From NCBI GenBank assembly GCA_945859605.1, contig OX243827.1, positions 28,809,641 to 28,873,640 on the forward strand: a stretch of DNA of 64,000 nt, written 5' to 3'. Below are positions 47,301-58,849 of the stretch, piece after piece. The DNA is from Lumbricus rubellus. Its lineage: Eukaryota > Annelida > Clitellata > Crassiclitellata > Lumbricidae. Made by a program: the position numbers and the translations under genes. Position 1 is the stretch's first letter. The number at the start of each line of letters is the position of its first letter. The notes under the pieces are model-generated. The model did not search any database. It was given only the letters and a program-made list of their open reading frames with translations, and was not told the origin of the DNA.

Positions 47301-50300
47301 TCATGCTGCTACAACTCAGTGCAGTGCAGTTTATGTTGATCCACCGGCTGGAATCTTCTTTCTCAAGATGATTTACATCTGGCAATTAATTGTAAATGTA
47401 AAAGATTCAGTGTTCAGATATCTTACAGTGCAAATACTCATTATGAGTTGACCAATTATTATTTAAAGAATGAAACAGTCTTCTGACCTCCATTCGCCAG
47501 TGCTCATCTATTGCAGAGTTTAGATCAAAGCTAAAAACTCATTTGTTTTCATTGTATTATAACTAGATTTGTAGTGAAGCGCGCTCTTGTGCAAGACTTG
47601 TTTTTGTTAGAGCGCGGTATAAATGACTAATTGTATTGTATTGTATTGTATTGTAATTATTGATCAAAATAGACTATTTGAAGAGTTGGATCCGGCAATC
47701 CGACTTAGTCTTAGCTTTGCAGGAGGTCACGGATACGATAACTTTCCGTGATTGGCAGTCCAAAAAATACCAGAGATTGTCAGCGTCCTTCAGTCACAGA
47801 ATCCAGTTTTTCCTCTTATACATGTAGGTTTAATATAAAGATTTGATGCTCAATTATAGGCCTACTGTTTTGTTTGACAATAATTATGTTCAAAGTGTCC
47901 ATCTTTATGGGTGGAAGCACAAACTCCACATATGCAAATTCATTGCAAACGAATGCTCCCTTTAATTAGCATATATTGTTTTCATTTCATTTCAGGTGAC
48001 CTGCACTTTGCTTATGCTATGCCTGAGGATGCTCTTGATGAAAAGATCTACAAATGCACGACCTCCAACCATATCCTAGATATCAAAGCAGGAGGAAGCT
48101 ATACAAAACTAACGGTGACAAGAAGTAAGAATGTTTTGTTAAAGATACATCACCAAAAACTGAAAAATGAATTATTTAAAGTGAATCCCTCTCGTCTGGT
48201 ATTTAAGGTACATTTGACTCTTGATTACTTTTCCTGTTATAATCGGTGTTTTGATGTTGTTTTCGTTCTGCAGGAAACTCCAGTCTATTCGCTCCGACTT
48301 TAGGATTCGCTTCAGAAACACAAACTGTCGTTGTTGGACGAAGGGCTACACTTAGATGCTTCTTCTATGGAAAGTAAGATTGCATGAAATACATTGCCTA
48401 AAGAGAGTATTAGTTGAATCTTCTTGAACTTACCAGAACTATTGCTATAATTGGAGGTTGTGCGGCACTCAGATGATTTTCTATGGATAGTAAGATTACC
48501 TTAACTACATGTACATGAACAATTTAACCTAAATGTGACTTTGGATCTAGAAACCCGTCATATGTCGCTTCCTAGATATTGCGCTAGATGCCGAAATAGG
48601 CGAGAGGTGTCAAGAATGCAGTTTATTCTTCCGTTCAGCATATGACTGTGAATTTGCCCTAATTTGCGAAGTAGTGAACCGATTTTGATGCCGTTTGCGT
48701 TATCTGATTCAGAATATATGCATCTAATGTCCAAACCAATTACAGAATAGTAACTTGGTAGGTTCAGTAGTTTTGGATTACACGAATATTCAGTAACTTT
48801 TTGTTTGGTTTTTCCACTATAAACTAATGAAAGAATCAAACGAGCACAACTTCAGTTAGATAAAAGATATTTTCATTCGGTTAAAAGCATTTTAGAGCTT
48901 GTTCATTGTAGCATAATTATCGCTAAATCAAAAGGTCAAATATCAACATATGCCGGGTTTTAAGCCCCGCGTCACAAATTATCATAACCCCATGTAGTCC
49001 TAATAATTATGTCTTAAAATTACCATCGCTAATGCATGTAATAAGTTAGTCTTGTCTTTCCAGATGAGGAAAATTTTCTACATGTATCTACAGTGTATGT
49101 GCTTTATTGTTTAAAGTTTCCAAATGGTGGATGTTTGAAGTGATAATTAATGTAGTGGTTGATTGGCTTACTCGAAAGATCCCAATTACTATTGTGAATT
49201 TAATTTTAAAAATGCGAGTCGTTAAATCCTTGAATTCTGCTGCTCCTTGAATCATGGCTCTAATCCACTCAAACCTGTCACAGATAATTTATTTTGAATT
49301 TATTTTCTGGATGAACCTGCAGGGAAGACTGAATTTTATTATGATTGATTGTTGAATTGCAAAAATATGGCTGCTGACAATTACTTTTGTATATTTAATT
49401 TTTTCCCCAATAATGATAGTCAATTTTGATTACTGTATTAATAAAACATGTTATGTTTTGTATTCAACTAATATGTGATGACAAATACAAATTAATATAG
49501 ATCATTGTTTACCGGTATCTTTTTCTGGTGTTATTGATAACTATTAGTGGTGAGAAGTTAACTAGTAGGCCTTGTTATTTGCTCATAATTATTTGTAGCC
49601 TTAGCCTACCGAACCTTTTCACACCCAATAGTTTACTTCACCAAATTATTTCGTCAAGAAATCAGGATGCTAACGCAGATAGATTCTAGAGAGCAAGGAA
49701 CTTAAATGGACGGAAGGTCTATTATAGCCTACACATGATAGTTTGAGCAGTCTATTATAGCCTACACATGATAGCTTGAGCAGTCTATTATTGCCCACAT
49801 GATAGTTTGAGCACTAAAATGAGCAGTCTTCGTATAATCGTAAGGAATAAATTTAATCGCTAATGAAAAATCAATATTATTAATTAATACTTGACATCAC
49901 TTTGCAAGGCTAGAATCTGCTTTTAGCAGACCTTTAAACACGACTTACGTGCCCATCTAGGCCTAATGATTCTACTCTATATTTGCATGTAGTCCTACTT
50001 TAAACACTTGATGTGTCCAAGAGAAAACATATAATTATATCATTCTGACCTTGTAGGGATAAATATGCTATCATGTTGCTGATATGTTTTTGTTTATTCT
50101 ACGTGCAGAATTGAAGTAAAATAAAAAGAATCTATTGTCATAATTTCAAAAATTTATTAGAAATTTGAATTCAAAGGTTTTTTCTTTATTATCAATTTAG
50201 TGAAAAACTAGATCAAAGTCTCATATACATGTAAATGCATTATGATTGCTTATTGGAAATTGTTTTCATTTAGATTTATCATTTAGGTCGAAATTTGTTT

Positions 50301-53300
50301 ATTTATTTGGTTGTGCATGTAGAATAAATGATTTAAAACATGATATTATTTCTATCAAAGACCAATAATATTTACCATAGACATTGACTGACAATAATAT
50401 GCTATTGAATGATGAATATTAATGGCATTGTTATGATCTGTTTTGAAACATTTAACTGCTACTATGGAACTCGATGAATTCTGTAGCCTACTTTTTAACT
50501 ACACTGCATAATTTTGTATTGTCATTAACGACCTTTAATGTCATGTTTTGACGTTTAACTTTTGAATGAACCTGCAGTCCGGAGCCGACCATAGCCTGGA
50601 TAGGGCCAAGCAATTTATTTATTCTTCCATTTGGAAGATATGCGATGAATTCTTCTGATACAGAACTCATCATCTACAACATAACTGCAGCGGACGAGGG
50701 ATACTACATCTGCGCTGGTTCAAACATCGAAGGACGCAACACAACTACTCTTCAGATACAAGTTGAAGGTCTACAATTCATTTCATTATATCTTGAATCA
50801 ACATATTATAATAATAATAAATACACATTTTGAAACAAACTGATTTATAAAATATGGCTTTTATTTATTGATTGAAGTCTTTACTAAGAGGTCAAACTGG
50901 GTTTTTCTCTCTGCCTGGGAAAGCCTACCCACATGGAAAGAGTCTTATTTTACAACTTAATAACATAATTGAATAAAAATCGATGCACTATAATAATAAT
51001 TTTATTGCAAGTCTAAAATATTATATTGCGTAGAATATAGCCTAATTTAGTACCAGCTAGACAAAAGGTAGGCTATTATGTTAAATCTGCCTGCGTGGCA
51101 CGCGTCTTGACTTTTATCCTACTGTAAGGTCAACTTATCTTTTAAAGTGGAACTTCTAAGAACTAAGATAGGCATGATCCAATAACGAAACGTTTCTGCC
51201 ATAATTTATCGTAACATTGTAAGCATCAATTACAATAACCCTTTAATCTTTTACCCGTTTGCCCCGAGAATATCCGCTGAAAACGGGCTTAAAATTTAAA
51301 AATGAACTGGTAAAGGGTTAACTACATTTGCAAACAGCGGCGCCGAGGTTTCAGAGGATGATAGATGGTCCACGGAATGTTAACGCAACCGAAGGAGAAA
51401 CGGTTACCTTTAACTGCAGCGCCGTCGCAAAACCTCAAGCCACTATTGTCTGGCTTCAGAATGGACAGCCAATAGACAGTGAGTTCCAATGTGGTGAATG
51501 AACAATATTCAATTTGTTCAACATCTCTCTTGCTTCATAGTTAGGTCCACATGCTTGATTTGTTGAATACCATAATTTAGTCTTCTGTCTTAAAATCGAA
51601 GACTTTACTCAGAAACCTTGTAAAAGAAATCGTAAATTATGACGATAGCCTAATCCTAAACCAAATCTCGTCCTGTACGAGATAACAAGAGTTTGTCGTG
51701 CTCTACGAGCAGGTAAATTTAATTTCGTTGCTTGTTGCTCGTCTGTTTGCAACATTTGTGCCTTAATTAAAATTGTTCTTCATTGCGCTATTTGGCTACT
51801 TCAAACGACCCGTGCTTTTCACATAGTGATATCGAAGCGTGCATGGACGTTATAAGATCAAGTATGACTCTGACTGAAGGCGAAAAACCCAAATCATGTT
51901 TCACGATTTCCATTTTTTTAAAATAAATAAATAGGCTAATTAGTAGACAACAATAATTTCTTGAATTTCAATGTTTTAAGGTGACATTTATGCCGGTGGT
52001 GTTGATGGACTAAACTTGTGATTTTCGCCCAATATTCAAATATTGTAGGCCTATCAGAGTTTTTACACGGGCTTAGAGCAGCTATAGATAAGAGTTTCAA
52101 TTTCTATGCTTAAGTAATTGGCATTTTACAGCTGACAACCCTCCCAGACGATTTGCATTCAGCAACAACAAGAAAAGTCTGACTATCAGAAATGTTTGTC
52201 GAGACTGCATCGACCGAGAGAGTAAAACGGATCTGACGGTTATTCAGTGTAATGCAAGCAACATTCATGGATACGCATTTGCTTCTGGATACCTCAACGC
52301 CCTAAGTAAGTCTATTTGTATGCTCACTTAATAAACACCCACCTGGTATGCGTTGAGTGCTTTTTTCTTTCACCCCATCGTGTTATGCCCACGTGGTTGC
52401 CTTCGGCCATGAAACGATGAGTTCTTACAAAGATTGCATCTTGTCTTCCAAACCATTTTTACTTCGAGAATGATGTCCAAACTCCTTACGAGGATTGGGT
52501 TCTTACAATGGAAGTAATTTTCTCGATTTATTGTTCCTTCGATTTCAATCGTCCATTCGTTCGTTTCAAACTTTTTTTATCGCCTCTTTAAGAAACCTAC
52601 TCAGAGGCGCAAAATGTAGGTTATAGCTTATTGGAAACGTCATTCGACTGAAAGTGGTTACTTCACTGCCTTTTGTTAACAAGCAATAAATCTTCTATGG
52701 GATAAAAACAAAAGTAACTGTTAGCGTTCTGTACCTGGGCCTATTACAAATGAACTGTGGTGTTATCGATGCCCTTTTTCTTCAAGAATTTGAGAAATAT
52801 TAAATAGTTTCGTAAACATCATAATTATTATGATACGAACCTATTGAATATCTCTCAATTTCTTGAAGACAAAGGATTTCGATAACACCACATTTCATTT
52901 GTTAGCGTTGAAATTAGTAGTATAATTAACGTAACCTAGTATAGGCCTACATACATAGGCCTAGGCTAACAGGCCCTATTAATGGCACACTATTACTCTA
53001 ATTACACAAATATTTCTTTCTGTTGTAATTACTTGCTGACTTGTTTATTTCTTTATCGTAGTCAAGGTAAAAGTGATGATTCGAGGTCCGGAAAAAGTGT
53101 CGGTCGATTTTCGTGAGCAAAAGCATTTCATGTTTCAGTGTATAGCGACTTCTGATCCAAGTACACCTCCTACTGTGCGTTGGTACAAGATAGAACCCTA
53201 TGGTGATATGGTTCGCGATGAACCGCCTTACGTGTATGTTCACCAGGGGGTCTTGATGATTGTTGTTTATCCTAACTGTTCTTCTGAATGCGCTAAATAC

Positions 53301-56300
53301 CTCGGAGAATACAGATGCGTTGGTGAAAACGGATACAGCCAGGGAAACAAAACGATAGCACTTGCTTACGAGTACAAGCCTCAACCAGGTGAACACAATA
53401 CAGTTATTCCGTCCTATTATAATGCTATAACTTATGCTTAATTTTTGTACCAATGAATGATTCGAAGTTTGTGAACTGACGTTTAGAGACACAATTTCCT
53501 AAAGATTGCTATAATTTAGCACTTTACAATTACAAAATTAATGCAACATCGCCTTCTTTACAAAAGAGGATAATTTGTGAGATTCCATCATATTTTCTTC
53601 TTTATTCTTCTTCTTCTTCTTCTTCTTCTTCTTTTTTTCTTCTTCTTCTTCTTCTTTTCCTTCAGGCTTGAATTAATCCCTCTCAACGGAGCGGTCAGCC
53701 ACTCGGATCCTCCTCTTCCACTTTCCTCTGTAATTCGAAAGTGTACTTGGATCCATAGAGAAAAATTGGAGCAAAGTTTTTACAGCCGGATGCCCTTCCT
53801 GACGTCAACCCTTATCATATTTTAACTTATTAAAATAAACACATGATATAGGGCCTATTAATTTTGTATAGGCCTAATAATGAAATGAAGCTCAAATGAT
53901 TTAGACTGTGCATAGTTGCCTTAAACAATGAATTTCCGAATTGTTATGTTGTGGTATATATTTGTTACAGATCCTGTATGTATGCAAAATACGTGGGCAG
54001 TGTGGAAGACAATTTTGATTGCCGGAAGTATTAGTCTCGTTCTGTTTCTCATTGGGATTTATCTAGGCTTTCGTTGGAAGACAGGTAGGTCTATTGGTTG
54101 TGAGGATCCGATAGCATTCATGTTTTTTGTCACTGTAGGCCTACAGTGTACACGTTGTTATAGGGTCTTGACCTCGTGGTTACGGGGTTTAAATTTCTGC
54201 TCAACTTCAAATAAATTTGCTGAGAACAGGTTGATACATGTAGTGCCATATCGCCTTTAGTCGAAGTTTATGCTCTTTGTCGAGTATTCGTATTGCATTG
54301 CTTATAGAGCACCTCGCACAGAATGGACTTTTAAAGACACACTTTCAGTACAGAAGACCGGGGGGAATAAACGTCTTGAGAGAGCGAGAGGTTTCGATGG
54401 AGAGTCCACTGAGCCCCAGAATAAGCCTATCCTGTAAAAGAAGGGAAGGCCATTCCATATGGACTTTTATGGAGGGTCCAATCACTGCGAATGCCCGGAT
54501 TTTAGTCTAGGCACACTGAACACGAGGGAAAATAGGTCAAAACGGTCGGTAGAGCGCAAGGGCGAACTGATGTCGCAGAGACAGGCTTAATGTTAGCTGT
54601 GACTTTTCAGTTAAATTTGAATTGCTAAACGCTTCAAAGTCTATCGGAACGAATTAGGTCTAAGAATCTATCACAGTTTCACAGGCATGAGCGGTTGGTT
54701 CTCAGACACAAGGTAGAGTCAATTAATGTTGACATCAACTTTTCGGGGTAGCCTATCTGGATCAAGCTGTGTCAATCACGTTCGGCTATTAGAGGCGTCG
54801 GCATCCTCGGCACACGGGATAAAACCACCACACAGCAGTCCATGATAGATGACACAAATCTAGATAGGCCTATCTCTCATTAGCCTACAGCAGTGGTTCC
54901 CAATCTTTTTCGACTTTAAGGCCCTCTTTCTAAGTTTGGCGACACGAGAGCCACTAGAGACGCCAGAATAAAATAATTAGTTACATAAAATAATTATGTG
55001 TTCTATTCTGTCCTGGGCATGACGTTAAACTGCATCCATCCTCTGCCACAGGGAACCAACAACGTCCCTGTGCCGGTCCTAAGCCCGGACAAAATGAGGA
55101 AGGTTTGCCAGATGGGTGGCGATACACTGGCAGTGAAAAACCAAGACGATTGTAATCCGCCAAAACCACGACACAAGTAACATAGCTACCCAGATGCTTC
55201 AAGGTGTCATGATGTGAAGCAGACATGCACAGGTCGGTCAGGACAGACTGATGGAGAGGGTCAGGGGAGAGAGCGTGGGACACAACGGGCATTGACCCAC
55301 GTTGTCCTTCGTGCCTCTTTTTCACGATTCTCTTCAATCAGACAAGGTGGTTTAGATGCTCCAAGATGTCAATGGTATGGAGCAGACCTGCTGACCAGAC
55401 CGGTTGAAGCTGGGCAACATGGCACGAGACAGACTCAGACAGAGAGTGGCATCGGACTCTTACGGGCATTGAGCCTAAGGATATTGATGATGATTCTGTC
55501 CAAATTGTCAATTATGCAATATACAGGGTGGGCCAAAAGTATTTGTTCAACTTTGAAGGCCTATAACTTAGGCAGTTTAGCAAGTAAGTGTATGCTTAAT
55601 GCATCAAATTAAAGGTCGTTATATCAGCTATAAGTCCGACAAATTTCATTACGGTAGCTTGCACCACGCGCCATATAATTATTGTGTACCGCACCTACCT
55701 TGTTTTCTGACGTAAACAATAATTTCATCATTGCGCCGTTAACAGAAAATGACAGGACTTTGATTCGAATTTTAAGAATTGAAAAACATTTAAATGCATA
55801 TCAAATGATGAATGAATTTCCTACTAGAAACTGGAGTAAAAACAATCTCAACCGATTAATTAGACAAATTGACGCGAGTACAAGTTCTAAACTTAAACCT
55901 GTTACTGGCCGTCCTCGTTCGGCACGTACCGCTGACAACATCGCTCGTGTAGCTGAATTGATCTGTAGCCAAGAGGATAATCCAGGCACAAGCAAAAGTC
56001 ATCGAGCCACATAACTGGCCGCCTAATAGCCCTGACTTAAACCCGGTTGATTACTCAATCTGGGGTGCTTTGCAACAACGGGTTTATCGGGAACGGATAG
56101 TAAACGTCGAACATCTGAAGCGCGTCATCACTCGTTGCTGAACTGAGATCAGACAGGAACTCATCAATGGAGCCATAGATCAATGGGCACGTCGCATTCA
56201 TGCAGTCATTCGAGCTTGTGGAAGACACATTGAATATTTATTTGACTAAATAATTCTTGGATTTCTTAATGGCTATCAATAATGCAAACTTGCAAAGACT

Positions 56301-57790
56301 AATTTTCCAAGTATTGTGTTTTGCAAGATAGACGAATTAAAATCATTGTAAACTGATACATATTCAGTACAGTAGTTTTACGCAATTATTATTAAAGCTA
56401 AAAATGTAAATTTTTGACCAGTTGTAGCTGATATAACGACCTTTAATTTGATGCATTAAGCATACACTTACTTGCCAAACTGCCTAAGTTATAGGCCTTC
56501 AAAGTTGAACAAATACTTTTGGCCCACCCTGTATATTATTTTAAATATTTGAAAAATGAGGGCCATTTTTAAAGGCCTGTCGGCCACTTGGCCAGCGGGC
56601 CACGGTTTGGGAACCACTGAGTACAGTGTTGCAGAAGAAGACAAAGAGTTTCTGCTAAACAACCCAGAGAAACAGCCATAAAATATATGGATATAAAATA
56701 ACGTGGTGGTGACAACTTTCTTAACCAAGATCGATTGTGTTGCCAGTCGCTTTTCAATGACGTTCTCTCGCTATCTCGTGAGGCTATCGATATGAAGTTG
56801 ATAGAGTGCACACTGCACACGTTCTTGGGCGCCTCAATTGGATCAGAGATCATCATACTATAATCAACCCTGAACGAGATTTGAACCATGCCATAGCTGG
56901 TGGTTCGTGTTTGCTGCTGTCAAAGGTGCATATTTATAACATCGATTAATTATCTTTTCAGTTTAATGTTTTTCTTTTCAGCGATCTACCGGAGAACGAA
57001 ACACGTGAAACCTCAACATCCTCGGAACACGTACGCGCATGTAGACTATGATTCGGTTGGTGATTCTCTGGAAGGAATGGGAAACAAAAACAGATCGATG
57101 CCAAGAGCGCGCAGCGCGTATGAGCATACAGGTTATGATACAATTGATCATGCACTGGAAGACATGGCAAACAGAGAAGGGGAGATGCCCCACCAGGGCG
57201 TAGTGAGTCGACAAAACAGCTATGAATCGATGGATACACCGATGATAGAAGCCATAAACAGAGGTAGAGCGGCGATGTTGAATGAGAGTATCAAGTACGA
57301 CAACATGGGATATGCTATCCCTTTAGAAGAAATCGCCAATCGTGGTGAAATGAACGAAAATAAAGTTCACGGTTATGACTCAGTCATAGGTGAAATTGGA
57401 GAAAACTCAAGTGCAAATGACCAGTCAGAAGCAAAGAAAATCTATTCCGATGTGAGCCGAAGGGATGTAAATTCCGACTTGGATCTGGTTCCGGCGGAAG
57501 TCAGTCATTATTTGGATCTTTGTTCAAAGGAAGAAACTCCCTACATGGATATGGGTAAGAAGAAAGTGAATCCTTATATGACTTTGGGTCAGAATGAAGT
57601 AAATCCCTACATGGATTTAGTTGAGAAAGAAATGGGTCCAGACGTGAATATGGTCCAGAAAGATGAAGATCGTTATTTGGATATGAGTAAGAAGGATATG
57701 GATTCACATTTGGATAAGAGTCCATGCACTAGCAGCGCACCAACACCTACGACTAAATGTGATGCGGACTACCTCGTTCTCAAAAACTAA
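44342..57790 (+). CDS. IgR4: intact L1CAM-like five-Ig receptor with ITAM-like repeat tail
   Basis: Eleven exons: 44342-44408 (signal peptide MKTLISILYLAFR), 45820-45925, 46560-46930, 47996-48124 (Ig1-Ig2), 48274-48373, 50578-50768 (Ig3), 51338-51478, 52132-52305 (Ig4), 53062-53388 (Ig5), 53971-54084 (transmembrane), 56982-57790 (tail). Sum 2529 bases, exactly 842 codons plus TAA. Approximate residues: Ig1-Ig2 23-224, Ig3 225-321, Ig4 322-426, Ig5 427-533, membrane 547-567, tail 574-842. Ig2 lacks the B-strand Cys. The tail has ITIM-like VDYDSV, ITSM-like TGYDTI, then 11-residue repeats with Y750, Y761, Y772, Y783 and Y805, and a terminal YLVL (Y837). YMTL-x7-YMDL fits the ITAM consensus; YMDM and YLDM fit PI3K SH2 sites. 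Probably a type I surface receptor signalling through tyrosine phosphorylation (inference). The tail is the only undamaged one in the window. Confidence 0.9.
45515..45650 (+). mobile_element. LINE C-terminal fragment
   Basis: Encodes a short run with RGRRGRPHMPYRM and W-T-G...QAIRPAQ, a GRPR/W-T-G-x-x-x-x-x-A pattern typical of LINE protein C-termini. Intron 1 of IgR4, directly before the 26-bp palindrome. Confidence 0.5.
45653..45711. repeat. Perfect 26-bp inverted repeat with 7-bp loop
   Basis: Left arm 45653-45678 (starts GTTCGAACTTTGG, ends CAAAGGAC) and right arm 45686-45711 are exact reverse complements around GATCTGC. Confidence 0.9.
45949..46330. mobile_element. hAT-like MITE with perfect 8-bp target duplication
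   Basis: Starts CAGGGGCGGATGCAG and ends with the inverse of CAGGCATTGCAGAGGCGGAT. CATACACA flanks both sides (45941-45948, 46331-46338). The inside has the ATACACCATTTTC/GACCTTTT blocks of the family at 28398-28782. It lies in intron 2 of IgR4. Confidence 0.78.
46384..46470 (-). mobile_element. LINE 3'-terminus remnant (minus strand)
   Basis: ATAGCGCCCCTTGAAG...CTCAGAGGCGCTCCC is the reverse complement of the shared LINE 3' end. The adjoining 40-bp block GAATGCAGAGCGGACACTGC...TTTCACGCCGAAG recurs at 61203-61240. Confidence 0.6.
47060..47300 (+). mobile_element. LINE 3'-end remnant
   Basis: Contains GTCTGGAATAGCCTTCC (encodes VWNSLPSELR), then AGTCGGGAGAGCTTCTGAG and GGAGCGCTATATAAATG, the shared LINE terminus. 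It lies in intron 3 of IgR4. Confidence 0.7.
47490..47655 (+). mobile_element. LINE 3'-end remnant with ATTGT tail
   Basis: Ends in AGAGCGCGGTATAAATGACT followed by a TTGTA/ATTGT simple tail (about 47632-47655), the form expected of a reverse-transcribed LINE 3' end. Confidence 0.65.
48434..48489 (+). pseudogene. Relic duplicate of the Ig3 first-half exon
   Basis: Sixty bases after the real IgR4 exon (48274-48373) is a degenerate copy: ACTATTGCTATAATTGGAGG...CTCAGATG then TTTTCTATGGATA with a retained GT donor (48490). It resembles the IgR2/IgR3 form of the exon (TIAVIGES...LRCFFYGY) more than IgR4's own. A deletion around the Cys codon creates a TGA, so it cannot be used. Confidence 0.7.
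48491..50577 (+). other. Rest of IgR4 intron 5
   Basis: About 2.1 kb of AT-rich intron between the two halves of Ig3. Apart from the relic exon and the 33-bp repeats at 49718-49813, I see no gene, RNA or recognisable transposon. Confidence 0.5.
49718..49813. repeat. 33-bp tandem repeat, about 2.9 copies
   Basis: Unit TCTATTATAGCCTACACATG plus ATAGTTTGAGCAG at 49718, 49751 and 49784; the last copy is slightly shortened. Intronic (IgR4 intron 5). Confidence 0.85.
52585..52625 (-). mobile_element. LINE 3'-terminus scrap (minus strand)
   Basis: CGCCTCTTTAAGAAACCTACTCAGAGGCGC is, reversed, the shared LINE 3' end with most of the body lost. IgR4 intron 8. Confidence 0.5.
53597..53660. repeat. (CTT)n microsatellite
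   Basis: CTT/TTC run with one T-rich interruption; IgR4 intron 9. Confidence 0.85.
54891..56619. mobile_element. hAT-like element interrupted by a mariner
   Basis: Left end CAGTGGTTCCCAATC and inverted right end CAGTGGTTCCCAAACC, the terminus style of many hAT MITEs. The flanks share only TACAG, so the target duplication is unclear. Without the nested mariner it is about 0.7 kb and has no recognised transposase. It lies in intron 10 of IgR4, between membrane and tail exons. Confidence 0.7.
55524..56531 (+). mobile_element. Internally deleted Tc1/mariner transposon, 1008 bp
   Basis: Terminal inverted repeats of 107 bp (55524-55630 and 56425-56531; one mismatch seen) begin CAGGGTGGGCCAAAAGTA and are flanked by TA on both sides. 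Inside, 55682-56014 encodes the N-terminal DNA-binding part (FPTRNWSKNNLNRLIRQID, then GRPRSART). It is followed out of frame by the C-terminal part with NWPPNSPDLNPVDYSIWG and one internal TGA. The middle of the transposase with the first two catalytic Asp residues is deleted. It is inserted in the hAT-like element at 54891-56619. Confidence 0.9.
57476..57739 (+). repeat. 33-bp coding repeat of the IgR4 tail (11-residue ITAM-like units)
   Basis: About eight units of 33 bp, each coding for an 11-residue block of the form Y-[LM]-[DT]-[LM]-x2-K/N-x3-P. Tyrosines lead units 2, 3, 4, 5 and 7; the others start with D or H. Units 4 and 5 form YMTLGQNEVNPYMDL (57575-57619). IgR1 (14674 on), IgR2 (25121, after the stop) and IgR3 (39565 on, shifted frame) show the same period. 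Confidence 0.85.
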
Positions 57791-58394
57791 ACAGCATAAT
57801 TCACATTTCTTAGCAAACATCCTGAAATACAGTAAGCCTATGTTGCCATTAGGCTAAACATTTTCACTTTGTTCAGATTTATGAAAGTCGGATTTTTTAA
57901 AAGTTAGAAGTAATTGTTAGGAACGATTGCTACCTGTTACCACACATGGCTATTTTCTAGTAAACTAGGCTACTTAGATTTCATTCTGTAGGCGTACATG
58001 TAACACTATGATAATCGGAATATTAATCAGGGTTTTGACGTGACTTAATTCACGAGGTTATGATCCTCGTTTATGCTTTGCTGAACTAGTATTAGGTATA
58101 AGCTTACTCCTAAAACTGTGACACGAAGGCTCACAAGGAATGATGTTTCTGATTATGAACCGTTTTAGATAACTATGGTTCCATTGTTGAAGTTCCTCTG
58201 AACAATGATAGACGCAATGAAAGTCTTTGTGTCCTCTAATTCTCCCACTGATTCTGCTTTAGTAATTATAGCGAGCTACATGTAATTTAAGCTTTAGCAA
58301 TTCGTACAGTAATAATATACAATGGGACCTTGTTCTCTAACTGCTGAAAAGAAAAAAGGGGTAGCCTACAGTGATTATTGTTTTCTAAGTTGCA

Positions 58395-58400
58395 AATAAA
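58395..58400 (+). promoter_or_regulatory. Candidate IgR4 polyadenylation signal
   Basis: AATAAA about 600 bases after the stop codon, in sequence without other features; the best-placed candidate for this transcript. Confidence 0.4.
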
Positions 58401-58849
58401 GTTATGAAATGAACATTTATGTCTACTGTGTGTTAAATAGGCTACGAGCAAATCGCTCAGAGCTGTACTTTGTTTTTATACAATACCAGTTTCATGGTTA
58501 CGTAAATTGCGACAATTCTTGTAATGGTGCGAATAATTTTTGCTATAAACTTAATATTAATCATTATGTGAGACAAAGAATAAAGATTGGTAAGTGGATT
58601 TCAGACAAAGTTACACAACGCTATATTATACGTTAGGGGCAGTTAAAAGCTTTATGCGTTAGGTTCTATTCTATAGCGATAATACATTGACAGCTGATGG
58701 TTACGATGCCAGGCGATTAGCGGATCTAGACAAATGATCATAGAACCATTTGGTACTTTGTTAGTTAAACGCTAGGCATAGGCTTTCATGTAGCCTACAG
58801 TTTGTGGACGATTAAATGCTGATAGATAATACTCGACGAACGATAATTC

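Noticed and set aside
54981..55612. ORFs inside the hAT-like element
   Set aside because: No hAT transposase motif seen; the frames are short and on both strands.
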